Shown piece after piece: positions 48,860 through 58,451 of a stretch of 64,000 nt of DNA. The position numbers and the translations under genes were made by a program. The stretch lies in NCBI RefSeq assembly GCF_003054445.1, contig NC_042508.1, positions 2,232,001 through 2,296,000 on the forward strand, given 5' to 3'. The notes below the pieces were generated by a model. It was not told where the DNA came from and did no database searches. It saw nothing but the letters and a program-made list of their open reading frames with translations. How positions within the stretch are numbered: position 1 is the first letter of the stretch; the number at the start of each line of letters is the position of its first letter. This DNA comes from Pichia kudriavzevii (lineage: Eukaryota > Ascomycota > Pichiomycetes > Pichiales > Pichiaceae).

Positions 48860-49131
48860 TTCTATTAACTTATAGTAGCTTATTTTTACTTTTCTCAATT
48901 ACTTGTTTAATTTAATATGATCTTTTAGTTAATAACGTCTGTTGATGGTGTAGAAGTGTAAAAAAAAAAGTTTGGGGTGCGGACGAATGTTCATTTTTTC
49001 TGCGTCCGCTTTTTATTGTCTGAAGTTCGCAGTCATGAAATTGAAGGCCAGGCTATCAATCAAACTATGGCGAAGGGCTATCTAACAGAAGGATAAACAC
49101 TGCCACTCTATCTATTAAAAACAGTAGTAGT

Positions 49132-50961
49132 ATGGAGCAACAACATCCACAGCAACCGCAATCGCAATCGCAACACCCACACCCCCAGCAACATTATCAC
49201 CATACCCATCATCAAGATCATGGTGGTGCTGGTTCACAGAAAGAGTCAAATAGGATTGGGAAGTACCAGATAGTCAAAACACTAGGTGAAGGTTCTTTTG
49301 GTAAAGTCAAGCTTGCATATCATACAACAACTGGACAGAGAGTTGCATTGAAAATAATTAACCGGAAGACTCTTGCCAAATCGGATATGCAAGGAAGAAT
49401 TGAACGTGAGATTTCCTACTTAAGATTACTAAACCATCCACATATCATCAAGTTATACGATGTTATCAAATCCAAGGAGGAAATCATTATGGTCATTGAA
49501 TATGCAGGGAAAGAATTGTTTGAGTACATTGTTCAAAATGGACGTATGAAAGATCAGCAAGCAAGAAGATTCTTTCAACAAATAATCGCCGCTATTGATT
49601 ATTGTCATAGTCATAAGATTGTCCACCGAGACTTAAAGCCTGAAAATTTACTTCTCGATGACCAACTAAATATCAAAATTGCAGATTTCGGCTTGTCCAA
49701 TATTATGAGTGATGGTAATTTCTTGAAAACCAGTTGTGGTTCACCAAACTATGCTGCACCTGAAGTGATTTCTGGTAAATTATATGCGGGTCCGGAAGTG
49801 GATGTATGGTCCTGTGGGGTGATTTTATATGTGATGTTATGTGGTAGATTGCCATTTGATGATGAATCTATTCCGGCATTATTTAAAAAAATCAGTAATG
49901 GTGTTTACACATTACCCCACGACCTATCTTCCGGGGCTAAGAATTTACTGACTAGGATGTTGGTGGTCAATCCATTGAACAGAATTACAATTCATGAGAT
50001 TATGGAGGATGAATGGTTTAGCGTTGACCTCCCTGACTACTTGAAACATTCTGCGATGGTCGAAGACAGAGTTTTAACGACCGACGATATAGACGAGGAT
50101 GTCATTTTTGCACTTTCCTCTACGATGGGTTACAGCAGAGACGAAATCATTGAAGCTATCAAAATAGGTAAGGTTCCCGAAACTGAGGAAATTTTGGATA
50201 GTTATGAGTTAATGCGTAAAAATACAGGACTTGTCAGGACAATGAAAAACGAACGCTTAGAAAAGGAAACAGCGGGATTCCGGGTGGGGGACTCCTACAC
50301 CCAGCCCCTGGACCAATTTTCATCACAACAATCCGGTATTTCACAACAGTTTGCGTCTGATCCAAGGTATACTCGTAATCAATCGGAGGAATGGCGACTA
50401 GCTGCTGGAGTTGAGCAACAGCCATCCATCAATAATGCACCTAACTCAACGATAGCAATTTTGCCTTCTTCTTTACCCCAGATTCATAAGGCTTATATGT
50501 TGCAATCATATCCAGAGCTTGCCAATGTTCAACCTGTCACACCAAAAAAATCGAAAACAAGATGGCATTTCGGTATCAGATCTCGATCATACCCTCTTGA
50601 CGTTATGGGTGAAATATACCGTGCTTTAAAGAATTTAGGGGCAGAATGGCAACGCCCAAGTGAAGAAGAGCTATGGACAATCAAGGTGAGATGGAGATAT
50701 GCCCCAAATGAGGAGGGTTCCACCATCCAAGACCCTAGTGTTCCTGATATGATGAAGATGCAGATCCAGTTATTCCAGCTCGAACCCAATAACTATCTTG
50801 TAGATTTTAAGTTTGACGGATGGGAAAGCAAGAATGGATCTACATCATCAGGCTCTGAAAATAGCCAGGATGACGAGCTTGTATCGTCATTTTCTGCATA
50901 TCCATTTCTTCACCTTTCGACCAGATTGATTATGGAGCTAGCAGTTAATAGTCAAGGATAG
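49132..50961 (+). CDS. SNF1: SNF1, AMP-activated protein kinase catalytic subunit
   Basis: 609 aa (S. cerevisiae 633). Snf1 drives glucose derepression and energy-stress responses. The Gln/His/Pro-rich N-tail (1-40) is a broken version of the poly-His tract of S. cerevisiae Snf1. Kinase domain about 44-295: glycine loop GEGSFG (52-57), K74 (VALKII), HRD 165-167, DFG 185-187, activation-loop T200 in LKTSCGSPNYAAPE. Autoinhibitory UBA-like region about 330-385 and C-terminal regulatory/KA1 region (KTRWHFGIRSRSYPLDVMGEIYRAL ... STRLIMELA). T200 is the expected site for Sak1/Tos3/Elm1-type kinases. Confidence 0.97.
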   Translation: MEQQHPQQPQSQSQHPHPQQHYHHTHHQDHGGAGSQKESNRIGKYQIVKTLGEGSFGKVKLAYHTTTGQRVALKIINRKTLAKSDMQGRIEREISYLRLLNHPHIIKLYDVIKSKEEIIMVIEYAGKELFEYIVQNGRMKDQQARRFFQQIIAAIDYCHSHKIVHRDLKPENLLLDDQLNIKIADFGLSNIMSDGNFLKTSCGSPNYAAPEVISGKLYAGPEVDVWSCGVILYVMLCGRLPFDDESIPALFKKISNGVYTLPHDLSSGAKNLLTRMLVVNPLNRITIHEIMEDEWFSVDLPDYLKHSAMVEDRVLTTDDIDEDVIFALSSTMGYSRDEIIEAIKIGKVPETEEILDSYELMRKNTGLVRTMKNERLEKETAGFRVGDSYTQPLDQFSSQQSGISQQFASDPRYTRNQSEEWRLAAGVEQQPSINNAPNSTIAILPSSLPQIHKAYMLQSYPELANVQPVTPKKSKTRWHFGIRSRSYPLDVMGEIYRALKNLGAEWQRPSEEELWTIKVRWRYAPNEEGSTIQDPSVPDMMKMQIQLFQLEPNNYLVDFKFDGWESKNGSTSSGSENSQDDELVSSFSAYPFLHLSTRLIMELAVNSQG

Positions 50962-51331
50962 GTAACCTACCCTCTCCTAATATATAGATATTCACATATT
51001 TCTATAAGTATATATCTTTCTGCCAGGTAGTTTTTTCATAACTTTATTTAATTTTCAAAGCACCCGATCTTCTAATTGATATATTACAGCATCTCTTGCA
51101 TGCGGATGCTATACTGACTTTTTCCAGAAAGAACCCTCGCATGCATTATAAAAATTGAGAAATTGCTTTAAGGGGTTTGCTAATGCATCTTAGTGCAATA
51201 GCAAGTTAGTGCGGTATTGACAATAGGCCATTTTTCTTCATGTAGGTAGGGGTCCAACGTCTGTTTCTTCCATGTAGCAGCAACAGCAGCAGCATCTTCT
51301 ACACAAATAAGCATCCCTTAACTGACTAATA
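50962..51331. other. Promoter of the Usp-domain gene
   Basis: 370 bp; CGCATGCATT-like motifs (about 51096-51106 and 51140) and a CAG-rich stretch (CAGCAACAGCAGCAGCA, about 51279) just before the gene. No gene. Confidence 0.4.
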
Positions 51332-53779
51332 ATGAGCAAGAATACAGTTGATGATTACTTTTCAATGACCCGGAACAACCGGGATGGAGCATTGAGTCCC
51401 TACAGCACCAACGGATTATATCCCAGCTTATCATGGGGTGATACTCCCGAATTTGCTGGTTTAACCAAGACCAAATCACACACGGGGAAAATAGTTTACA
51501 AGAGTGCCAACATGAGCAGATCTCAAGCTGATACTAAAGTTTATCCTTACCACACTGTCCATCTAACTGTTGCGCCCCCTGAGAAATTGAGACCTCTTAC
51601 ACCTGAGGATGTATTAGTGAAAACAACAGGTAAATGTCTCGATTGCAGTAGTATCAGTGGAGCCAAGTGTATTCATTTTGCTCAAGATAACTATACACAT
51701 GATGGTATATTACTTCAATCTCCTGGAGGGAGGAAAGATGTACCATTAAAGTCTATCCTATTGAAGAAGGATAAAAAATCTCTTATTGATTCCAAGTTTT
51801 CAAATTCTGTTGGTTTCGATACAGTCAACTTGAAGTACTCTGATGATTTAAGTAACTATCCCTCTTCAGCTTTTAGCTGTAGTGATAACGACGATTTAGA
51901 TGATGACAAACTATTCAATAACGATGAAATGAGTCGTGGTAGAGCTTCTGGAAGAATACCACTGAATCGCACTACATCAAGGTCTCCGAGTCGAAGTTTA
52001 AGTCCTGGTAGTAAGTCGCCAAACAGGATACAGAATCTGGATAACTTCACTCCGATTCAAGATCACAGTTATAAGAACTTTTTCACATTGAGATACCCTA
52101 CACAGCCGATAATTACTCATGACGCATGTACACTAACAAGGAAACACAAGTTATTCGATGATATGTATGCTGGTAGGTTAAAATATGTGCAGCCAAAAAT
52201 GCAGAACCGGGTGATCTTATGCTATGTTAGCGGAAGGAAACATACTTGGGTTGGGATCGATTGGGCGTGCAACCAACTCCTGGAAGATGGAGATACTATA
52301 GTGATTTTTGCATCAATAAAAAATCCGGGCAGATCCTTAACGAGATTTCAGCGTAGAAATAGTGATGTTGCCGTTGTTTCAAACATAACGGAAAATAAAA
52401 TTAGAAACTCCCCAGAATATGCCAAAGCAGCAACAGAAAATATAATGAAATATGCCTTATCGGTTGTGAATCCAGATAGAATTGTTAAGATTACGGTTGA
52501 GTTGGCAGTTGGGACGACGAATGATGTTTTTGAGGATATGTTTGATTTATACCAACCGTCGTTACTGGTAACCGGTTCTAAGCCAGGAAAAACAGCACCA
52601 ACCAAAGCTTGGTCAACAAAGAGGTTATCCGATAAGGTAGTTTCATACTCCCCTATACCAACAATCATTGTATCTCCCATCAATATGGGATTATTTGAGA
52701 AGAAGTTGTTCAAAGTGATGGATAAAAGGATGTCACAGATGGAGAAGGATCGGCACATGGAAGATGATGAGATCCTTAAAGAATTAGATGACGTTGGAAC
52801 CTACAGTTTGGAAGACCAAAAGGCTTACATTAAACAAACGGGTTTGAATGATGTTTTTATAATGAAAGAGCTGCAATCAGCAATAGACGAATTGGATAAA
52901 CATGTCAAAAGTCTAAAAAAGAGTGACAGTGGTAGTACCAGTGAAGAAGAAGAAGAAGAAGATGTGGATAGAAAGGGAGGTGAAGATAAAGAAGTAGAAG
53001 ATGAAGAAGTAGAAGATGAAAGTAGTTCAATAGATTCACGCGATCATAGGTTTGACAACAGGTCTAGTTTATCACGAACGTTATCACAAAACATGTCAAG
53101 TGACAACGAGGACAGTGAGGAGAATGAAAGTGAGAACGATGATTTAAGTGTTGATTCTGAAGCACCACCTGCATATGTAGCTAGTCCAACCAACACCCCA
53201 TCATTCAAATTAAAGAGGCTAGAGCTGGAGACACAAGTGAAAATCTACAAGGAGATATCCAAAATTAAATCTACACCGCTCAATGAAGACACTTTCAAGC
53301 ATTTTTTGAGTGTTGTTTCTGATTCCGCACACGAGTACGGTATCCAGTTGGCGGAATCAGCAAAGATGGGTGCAGAAGAGTCCAAGTTGGTTCGTACATT
53401 AACTGGTGCTCCAGAGCAGTTAGTAAAGAAAAAGAGTATGGTCAGTGTTAATACTCGTCAGGAGGATGATTTTGAAGAGAAGTTACGGAAATACAGGCAG
53501 CAAAAGAGACTGGAAAAACAGCAACCAAGTGCCAAGGGTAAACCTTTGAAAGTACCAAAGGTGAATGTAGAAAGTCCAAGTCCGACAAACAGTTCCAGAA
53601 GCAGTAATTTTCTGCAAAAGATGAAAAGCTCATCGTCTGTTAAATCGGGCCCTGCTTCCTCTGTGAATGATGGTATTCCAATAGACTCATCTCCAGGAGT
53701 TGACCAGAATCTCAAAGAAGACAAGAAGGGCAAAAAGAAGAAAAGAAAGGGGTTTTTCTCTAGTCTGTTTGGCAAATAG
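51332..53779 (+). CDS. Universal-stress-protein (UspA) domain protein with charged C-terminal half
   Basis: 815 aa. A Usp-type alpha/beta domain (about 290-450) reads RVILCYVSGRKHTWVGIDWACNQLL, EDGDTIVIFASI, PSLLVTGSKPG and PIPTIIVSP, in Usp order, though the ATP-loop is not the canonical G-x2-G-x9-G(S/T). The N-terminal half is Ser/Asn-rich with RS/SP motifs. After the domain comes an acidic Glu/Asp/Ser run (about 535-620), then a basic coiled segment. The extreme C-terminus is KKGKKKKRKGFFSSLFGK, a polybasic plus aromatic patch that could bind membranes. Fungal Usp proteins of this size are little studied. Composition matches neighbours, so no sign of recent transfer. Function unknown. Confidence 0.82.
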   Translation: MSKNTVDDYFSMTRNNRDGALSPYSTNGLYPSLSWGDTPEFAGLTKTKSHTGKIVYKSANMSRSQADTKVYPYHTVHLTVAPPEKLRPLTPEDVLVKTTGKCLDCSSISGAKCIHFAQDNYTHDGILLQSPGGRKDVPLKSILLKKDKKSLIDSKFSNSVGFDTVNLKYSDDLSNYPSSAFSCSDNDDLDDDKLFNNDEMSRGRASGRIPLNRTTSRSPSRSLSPGSKSPNRIQNLDNFTPIQDHSYKNFFTLRYPTQPIITHDACTLTRKHKLFDDMYAGRLKYVQPKMQNRVILCYVSGRKHTWVGIDWACNQLLEDGDTIVIFASIKNPGRSLTRFQRRNSDVAVVSNITENKIRNSPEYAKAATENIMKYALSVVNPDRIVKITVELAVGTTNDVFEDMFDLYQPSLLVTGSKPGKTAPTKAWSTKRLSDKVVSYSPIPTIIVSPINMGLFEKKLFKVMDKRMSQMEKDRHMEDDEILKELDDVGTYSLEDQKAYIKQTGLNDVFIMKELQSAIDELDKHVKSLKKSDSGSTSEEEEEEDVDRKGGEDKEVEDEEVEDESSSIDSRDHRFDNRSSLSRTLSQNMSSDNEDSEENESENDDLSVDSEAPPAYVASPTNTPSFKLKRLELETQVKIYKEISKIKSTPLNEDTFKHFLSVVSDSAHEYGIQLAESAKMGAEESKLVRTLTGAPEQLVKKKSMVSVNTRQEDDFEEKLRKYRQQKRLEKQQPSAKGKPLKVPKVNVESPSPTNSSRSSNFLQKMKSSSSVKSGPASSVNDGIPIDSSPGVDQNLKEDKKGKKKKRKGFFSSLFGK

Positions 53780-53996
53780 CTTTTGTGTATCCTGAGTAAG
53801 TAAATGCATGTAACTTAGTAGTGATTTTGCTTTTGGAGGGTGGGGGCTCAACATTTCTCGGTTGAATTTATGAAAGTCGCACAACGTGGGAGGGTCAGTT
53901 TTGGCAAGCCAGTGTGCAGAAGAAGATGCATTCCTTTAGATGACCATTGGTTTTTGAATTCATTTGCATACAAACTAAGAACACGGGAAATAGCAA

Positions 53997-56174
53997 ATGG
54001 AAGGTTTTGGAAGCAAGCTTTGGGATAAAATCCAATCGCAGGGATTAGCAATGGCCGGAAGTCTAGCGGACGAAACTGGCCACGATCTGCGGGCGCCTGG
54101 TTGTTCCGAGAAAGCTACATCTCCAAGGCAGGGAGACAATTCAGATTCCATTAGAAAAGATACATCTGCATCAGGGATAGATAGTACGACTGATTTTTTA
54201 GGCTCTTTTTTTACCACAAGAGATACACCTAAGGGTACCAATACCAAACTGGAAGAACCAGGCGTATCTCACCCCAACAAGAAAGACACATCAAGGCTAA
54301 ACGAACCGCCTAAAATGAAAAAGTCCAAATCTGCCTTTGGCTTCTTAGAGGATACGACCAGTAGCTACACTGATAAATTCATCGAAAGATTTATATCGAT
54401 GGCAATTCCTACAACTACTACCTCAAGTAAGCGTGAGCTTGATAGGATATTAAATAGAATAGAGATGCAAAAAACCAGACCTCCACTGAGTGTACAAACG
54501 ATGTCAAGAAACTCCATTCTTTTACTACAGAGACTTTCTTTACCATTTGAAGCTCTAGATTTAATAATCAACATTTTAAATTGGGAAACGCCTATTGTTA
54601 CCATAACGACAATGCTATTTTTAACCCTGTGCTTACTCAAACCAATAAATTTCCTAACATTACCCATATTCTACGTTTGCTTTGAAATTATTATTCCAGC
54701 TTATATGGTTCAGAACCCCAACACTGATGAGAGCATGGATGGTTGGGAAACTGAGTTACCCAAACCAGTCAATCAGTTTTCTAGAGAGTTCTTACTCAAT
54801 GTGACTGATCTTCAAAACCATATGCTGTTATACGTTAATGCCTGGGACTTTATCAATGCATGGTGTTGGAAGCTTTTTTATTTTAAGGATGAACTGTTAT
54901 CTTGGTTTATATTTGTTGTCTTATTGTTTTGGGGGGTTTTTATGCAAATATTCGGAGCCAGTATAATCACATTTTGTTTTCCAGTTATCAAGGTTTTAGC
55001 AGTTGTAATGTCTTGGGGTGTTATAATTGCACTGCATCCTAAAAACAGAGTAAAACTTCTAGAAACATTTTACAGTGAAGAGTTACGTTTGAAAATAGTT
55101 AGCTTATTGAACCATTATGAGTCCAATATAATTAGTGATTTGGATTTAACTACAGATAAAATGGAGATAAGAGAAATTGAAATTTTTGAACTACAAGTGT
55201 TCAATGAGGAAACTAGGACATGGCAATTTGTGTGTTTCTCTCCTGACAACTACCCTCCGAACAGCCACATCAGGCAGAATAAAATTCCTATAAATGGTAC
55301 GCTCTTATTGGATTCTGTTTTACCACCTAAGGGATGGAAATTCATCAATTTGTCAGAGAACGACAACAAGATTCCTGTTTTATCCAAACATAAAACCGAG
55401 GTACTGAGTCAAAAAGAGGAGAATACAAGAGGGATGTACTTAGACCACGATAAGAGGAAACAAGCAAAGGAGAAGAAAAGAATGTTGAGGCGTCAAAGAA
55501 GACAACAAAGGCGGCATGGAAAAACCGATACCAATCAAGTACTACTGAAAGTTCCCGTTGAGCCTAAGCAATCAAGTATACAACATCGAAGAGTCAGTAA
55601 CGATTTTCACAATGTTATGATTGATCCTCGACTTGTTGATAATTATCTGATTGAGCAGCTGGAAACCGGCATAAAATACGAAGGCTGGTATATTGATCTA
55701 TGCCCCAAAACTTGGGTACAAGACTATTATTTACAGGATGTTTTCGAGGTTGATGACGACACCAAATGGGTGTATGATTTAGTTGTGATGGGAAATGGAA
55801 TTGATGCACTTTCTGCTGGTTTAGGGATTCCTAAAACAAAACTCCGTAAGTCCAGAGGTGATGTGAGAAGGCGTAGGTGGGTACGTTATGCGGTGCGTGA
55901 TATAGTTCGGGGAGTCCAGACTGATTTCACAGAACAAAACAGTGATGATAAACATGGTGATAATGCGTCTATTTTTTCAGATGAAGAGGAGGATAGTGAA
56001 AATGGATACAGCTTCAGTGATGATATTGATTATACTGATATTGAGGATAATAGTGGGGTCGGTGAAGAAAATGTCACAGCAGCTTTACCAGATACATCAT
56101 TGGTGTCAACTGTAGCTGAATCGCCGGAAACGGAAAAAATCGTGAACCCCGGCGCTGAAAAATTAAAAAAATGA
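53997..56174 (+). CDS. PEX24/PEX28-type peroxisomal membrane peroxin (dysferlin domain)
   Basis: 725 aa integral membrane protein. DysF-containing peroxins control peroxisome number and contacts with other membranes. The N-terminal block TDKFIERFISMAIP ... PPLSVQTMSRNS is typical of the Pex24/Pex28/Pex29 branch rather than Pex30-32. Hydrophobic segments lie at about 185-238 and about 300-346. Split dysferlin domain: DysFN at about 391 (EIFELQVFNEETRTWQ ... PPKGWKFI) and DysFC at about 555-600 (YEGWYIDLCPKTWVQDYY). A basic stretch of Lys/Arg/Gln (about 480-505) separates them, and an acidic tail ends the protein. Longer than S. cerevisiae Pex28 (579 aa) mainly through the tails. Confidence 0.85.
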   Translation: MEGFGSKLWDKIQSQGLAMAGSLADETGHDLRAPGCSEKATSPRQGDNSDSIRKDTSASGIDSTTDFLGSFFTTRDTPKGTNTKLEEPGVSHPNKKDTSRLNEPPKMKKSKSAFGFLEDTTSSYTDKFIERFISMAIPTTTTSSKRELDRILNRIEMQKTRPPLSVQTMSRNSILLLQRLSLPFEALDLIINILNWETPIVTITTMLFLTLCLLKPINFLTLPIFYVCFEIIIPAYMVQNPNTDESMDGWETELPKPVNQFSREFLLNVTDLQNHMLLYVNAWDFINAWCWKLFYFKDELLSWFIFVVLLFWGVFMQIFGASIITFCFPVIKVLAVVMSWGVIIALHPKNRVKLLETFYSEELRLKIVSLLNHYESNIISDLDLTTDKMEIREIEIFELQVFNEETRTWQFVCFSPDNYPPNSHIRQNKIPINGTLLLDSVLPPKGWKFINLSENDNKIPVLSKHKTEVLSQKEENTRGMYLDHDKRKQAKEKKRMLRRQRRQQRRHGKTDTNQVLLKVPVEPKQSSIQHRRVSNDFHNVMIDPRLVDNYLIEQLETGIKYEGWYIDLCPKTWVQDYYLQDVFEVDDDTKWVYDLVVMGNGIDALSAGLGIPKTKLRKSRGDVRRRRWVRYAVRDIVRGVQTDFTEQNSDDKHGDNASIFSDEEEDSENGYSFSDDIDYTDIEDNSGVGEENVTAALPDTSLVSTVAESPETEKIVNPGAEKLKK

Positions 56175-56291
56175 GGAAGTGAGAATTCATGGCAACTTCA
56201 ATAGATTAATAGTCACACATTTTCCTAATTATCTCTTTAAGTATATTCACAGAATTACGTTCAAGTTAGGTTCTAAAATTAATGCAAAAGT

Positions 56292-57173
56292 ATGGGAGCA
56301 CCGGTAAAGAAACCAGATCCTTTTCATTCTTTTATTGCCGGTGGTGTTGCCGGCGCAATTGAAGGTGTAGTCACCTACCCATTTGAGTTTGCGAAAACTC
56401 GTTTACAACTAGTGGACAAGTCAAGTAAGATGTCAAGAAATCCTTTGGTGCTTATCTATACTGTTGCGAAAACACAAGGAGTAAGTGCATTATATGTTGG
56501 CTGTCCTGCATTTGTCGTTGGGAATACAGCCAAGGCTTCTGTACGATTCCTTGGATTTGATGCCATTAAAAGAGTCCTAGCTGATAAGGATGGTAAGCTA
56601 TCTGGACCAAGGGGTGTTATTGCAGGTCTCGGTGCTGGTTTATTAGAAAGTGTTTTGGCTGTCACTCCAGCGGAAGCAATCAAGACAGCAAAAATAGATG
56701 ACAAACAGAGTTTGAAACCAAAATACCAAGATGGCGTACGTGGTACGTTTCGTTTAATCAAGGATCTTGGGGTTAAAGGCTTGTATTCTGGTTTGCTACC
56801 AGTGGCTATGAGGCAAGGTGCAAACTCTGCAGTTCGTTTAGGATCATATTCAAAAATTAAAGGTGTTTTGCAGGACTGGAGCAATACTCCAAGAGATAAG
56901 CCATTAAGCTCGGGTATGACTTTCCTATTGGGTGCATTTGCTGGTATTGTGACTGTATACACAACCATGCCAATTGATACAGTCAAGACAAGAATGCAAT
57001 CCTTAGATGCCACTAAACAATATTCAAGTACTTTGAATTGTTTCGTTAAGATCTTCAGGAATGAAGGACTAATGACATTTTGGAAAGGAGCAACACCAAG
57101 GTTGGGAAGGTTGATTTTGAGTGGTGGTATAGTTTTCACAATTTATGAAAAAATGCTGGTTGTTCTTGCCTAA
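56292..57173 (+). CDS. CTP1: CTP1, mitochondrial citrate transport protein
   Basis: 293 aa (299 in S. cerevisiae). Ctp1 exchanges mitochondrial citrate for malate or other tricarboxylates, feeding cytosolic acetyl-CoA. Three carrier signatures: TYPFEFAKTRLQ (about 29), VTPAEAIKTAKIDDKQ (about 125) and TMPIDTVKTRMQ (about 223). The second, with AEAIKTAKIDD, is the citrate-carrier form. Opens GAPVKKPDPFHSFIAGGVAGAIEG. An out-of-frame ATG at 56282 lies 10 nt before the start and overlaps it; if in the mRNA it would lower translation. Confidence 0.95.
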   Translation: MGAPVKKPDPFHSFIAGGVAGAIEGVVTYPFEFAKTRLQLVDKSSKMSRNPLVLIYTVAKTQGVSALYVGCPAFVVGNTAKASVRFLGFDAIKRVLADKDGKLSGPRGVIAGLGAGLLESVLAVTPAEAIKTAKIDDKQSLKPKYQDGVRGTFRLIKDLGVKGLYSGLLPVAMRQGANSAVRLGSYSKIKGVLQDWSNTPRDKPLSSGMTFLLGAFAGIVTVYTTMPIDTVKTRMQSLDATKQYSSTLNCFVKIFRNEGLMTFWKGATPRLGRLILSGGIVFTIYEKMLVVLA

Positions 57174-57352
57174 CTTTGAGTTTAATCCGTCCACGTAAAA
57201 GTGACCAATTGCTTTCACATTGATATTTATGATGATGCATTAATTAAAAGTACTTGTCATGTCTGACATAAAACGACTGTAATTCAATTAAAGAATGGTA
57301 TAAAAGTGTATACATATATTTATATAAATATACAACCTATTGCAAACTTAAG

Positions 57353-58318
57353 CTAGACTCTTTGGAATGCATTTTCGGATATAGTTGGGTTAGTGGTCAT
57401 TTCAATCCCCTGCGAGTGAACATCAGCATCATCACCAACTGTATTGTCATTATGATTATGGTTGTCATTTCCACTTTCTACTTGGGATGCCGCTGACGCT
57501 ACATTATTTGAAGGAAACATAATAGAATACTCTAGCCTTTTGACTTTAATAAAGTCCCAGCAAGCCTTCATGATGATTAGTCCACCCAGTGCAAAGAGAA
57601 AGTATGATAAAAACGGAATGCCTTTCAGAGTTCCCTTTATTTGGTGCTGAAACTCCCCGTGGGTACTAAGGGATGAATGAAATTCGTCAACAGAACCAAC
57701 CATAATAGGATTATCCACAGTCGCATCAATCATGGTCGGATCAACAGGTTCTACTCTCCCCATTGTTGTATCAACTAAATTCTTATCAATATCTATTGGC
57801 AGTGAAACAAATGCCAAGTTGATGATGGTTATTCCAAGTCCAACCTGTGATCCATTCTTAGCGGCATGTGAAGTATGTAGCAAGTAAGTGATTACAAATC
57901 CTAAAAACTGGAATAAGACACTCACCAGTATACTCCAAAGAAAATTGAGAACATTACCTACCGGTATCCCATCAATATATATTTCGTCGAATTCAGACAT
58001 TACCGAAGTTTCCCAGTAGGGCGGAGAGGGATCATGTGCTGCCTCGGAATATGATGGCAAAACATCTGTAACGACTGTGGAATTGACATGTGGTTTTGCA
58101 GACAAGTTACTGAAAACACCATCGTTGGTCTCGCCCACGTGCACAACGTGTCCATCGATGGTCCTAGTACGTGATGGATCACTATTTTCTCCTGTGGACA
58201 CAATATTGTATCTGTTGTTGGGGTTGATAAACCTCAGCATAGGTGCATTATTGTAAACATTATTAATACCGTCACGCCCCCTATCTAGAAGAGATTGAAT
58301 TCTTTCTTGTAATACCAT
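57353..58318 (-). CDS. BSD2: BSD2, Rsp5 ubiquitin-ligase adaptor (Ndfip family)
   Basis: 321 aa, the same length as S. cerevisiae Bsd2. Bsd2 sits in Golgi/endosome membranes and recruits Rsp5 to sort cargo such as Smf metal transporters to the vacuole. The cytosolic N-terminus carries an LPSY motif (87-90) and a PSPPYW patch (97-102) as WW-domain ligands. Three hydrophobic segments: about 123-146, about 159-176 and about 236-256, with GIPVGNVLNFLWSILVSVLF typical of the family. Asn/His/Asp-rich C-tail. Convergent with CTP1. Confidence 0.87.
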   Translation of the reverse strand: MVLQERIQSLLDRGRDGINNVYNNAPMLRFINPNNRYNIVSTGENSDPSRTRTIDGHVVHVGETNDGVFSNLSAKPHVNSTVVTDVLPSYSEAAHDPSPPYWETSVMSEFDEIYIDGIPVGNVLNFLWSILVSVLFQFLGFVITYLLHTSHAAKNGSQVGLGITIINLAFVSLPIDIDKNLVDTTMGRVEPVDPTMIDATVDNPIMVGSVDEFHSSLSTHGEFQHQIKGTLKGIPFLSYFLFALGGLIIMKACWDFIKVKRLEYSIMFPSNNVASAASQVESGNDNHNHNDNTVGDDADVHSQGIEMTTNPTISENAFQRV

Positions 58319-58451
58319 GGTGGTCAGCGATTATATTTCAATATTCACTTAAGAGGCTTGGATAACAAAGAACAAAATATACATTCTATATGTGGAAATA
58401 TAGGCATCCTCAGAAACTGAAACTAAAGAAAAAAAAAACATGAGAATGCAA

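Noticed and set aside
51332-53779. Recent bacterial transfer of the Usp-domain gene
   Set aside because: Codon and base use match the neighbours, and Usp domains in large proteins are known in fungi.
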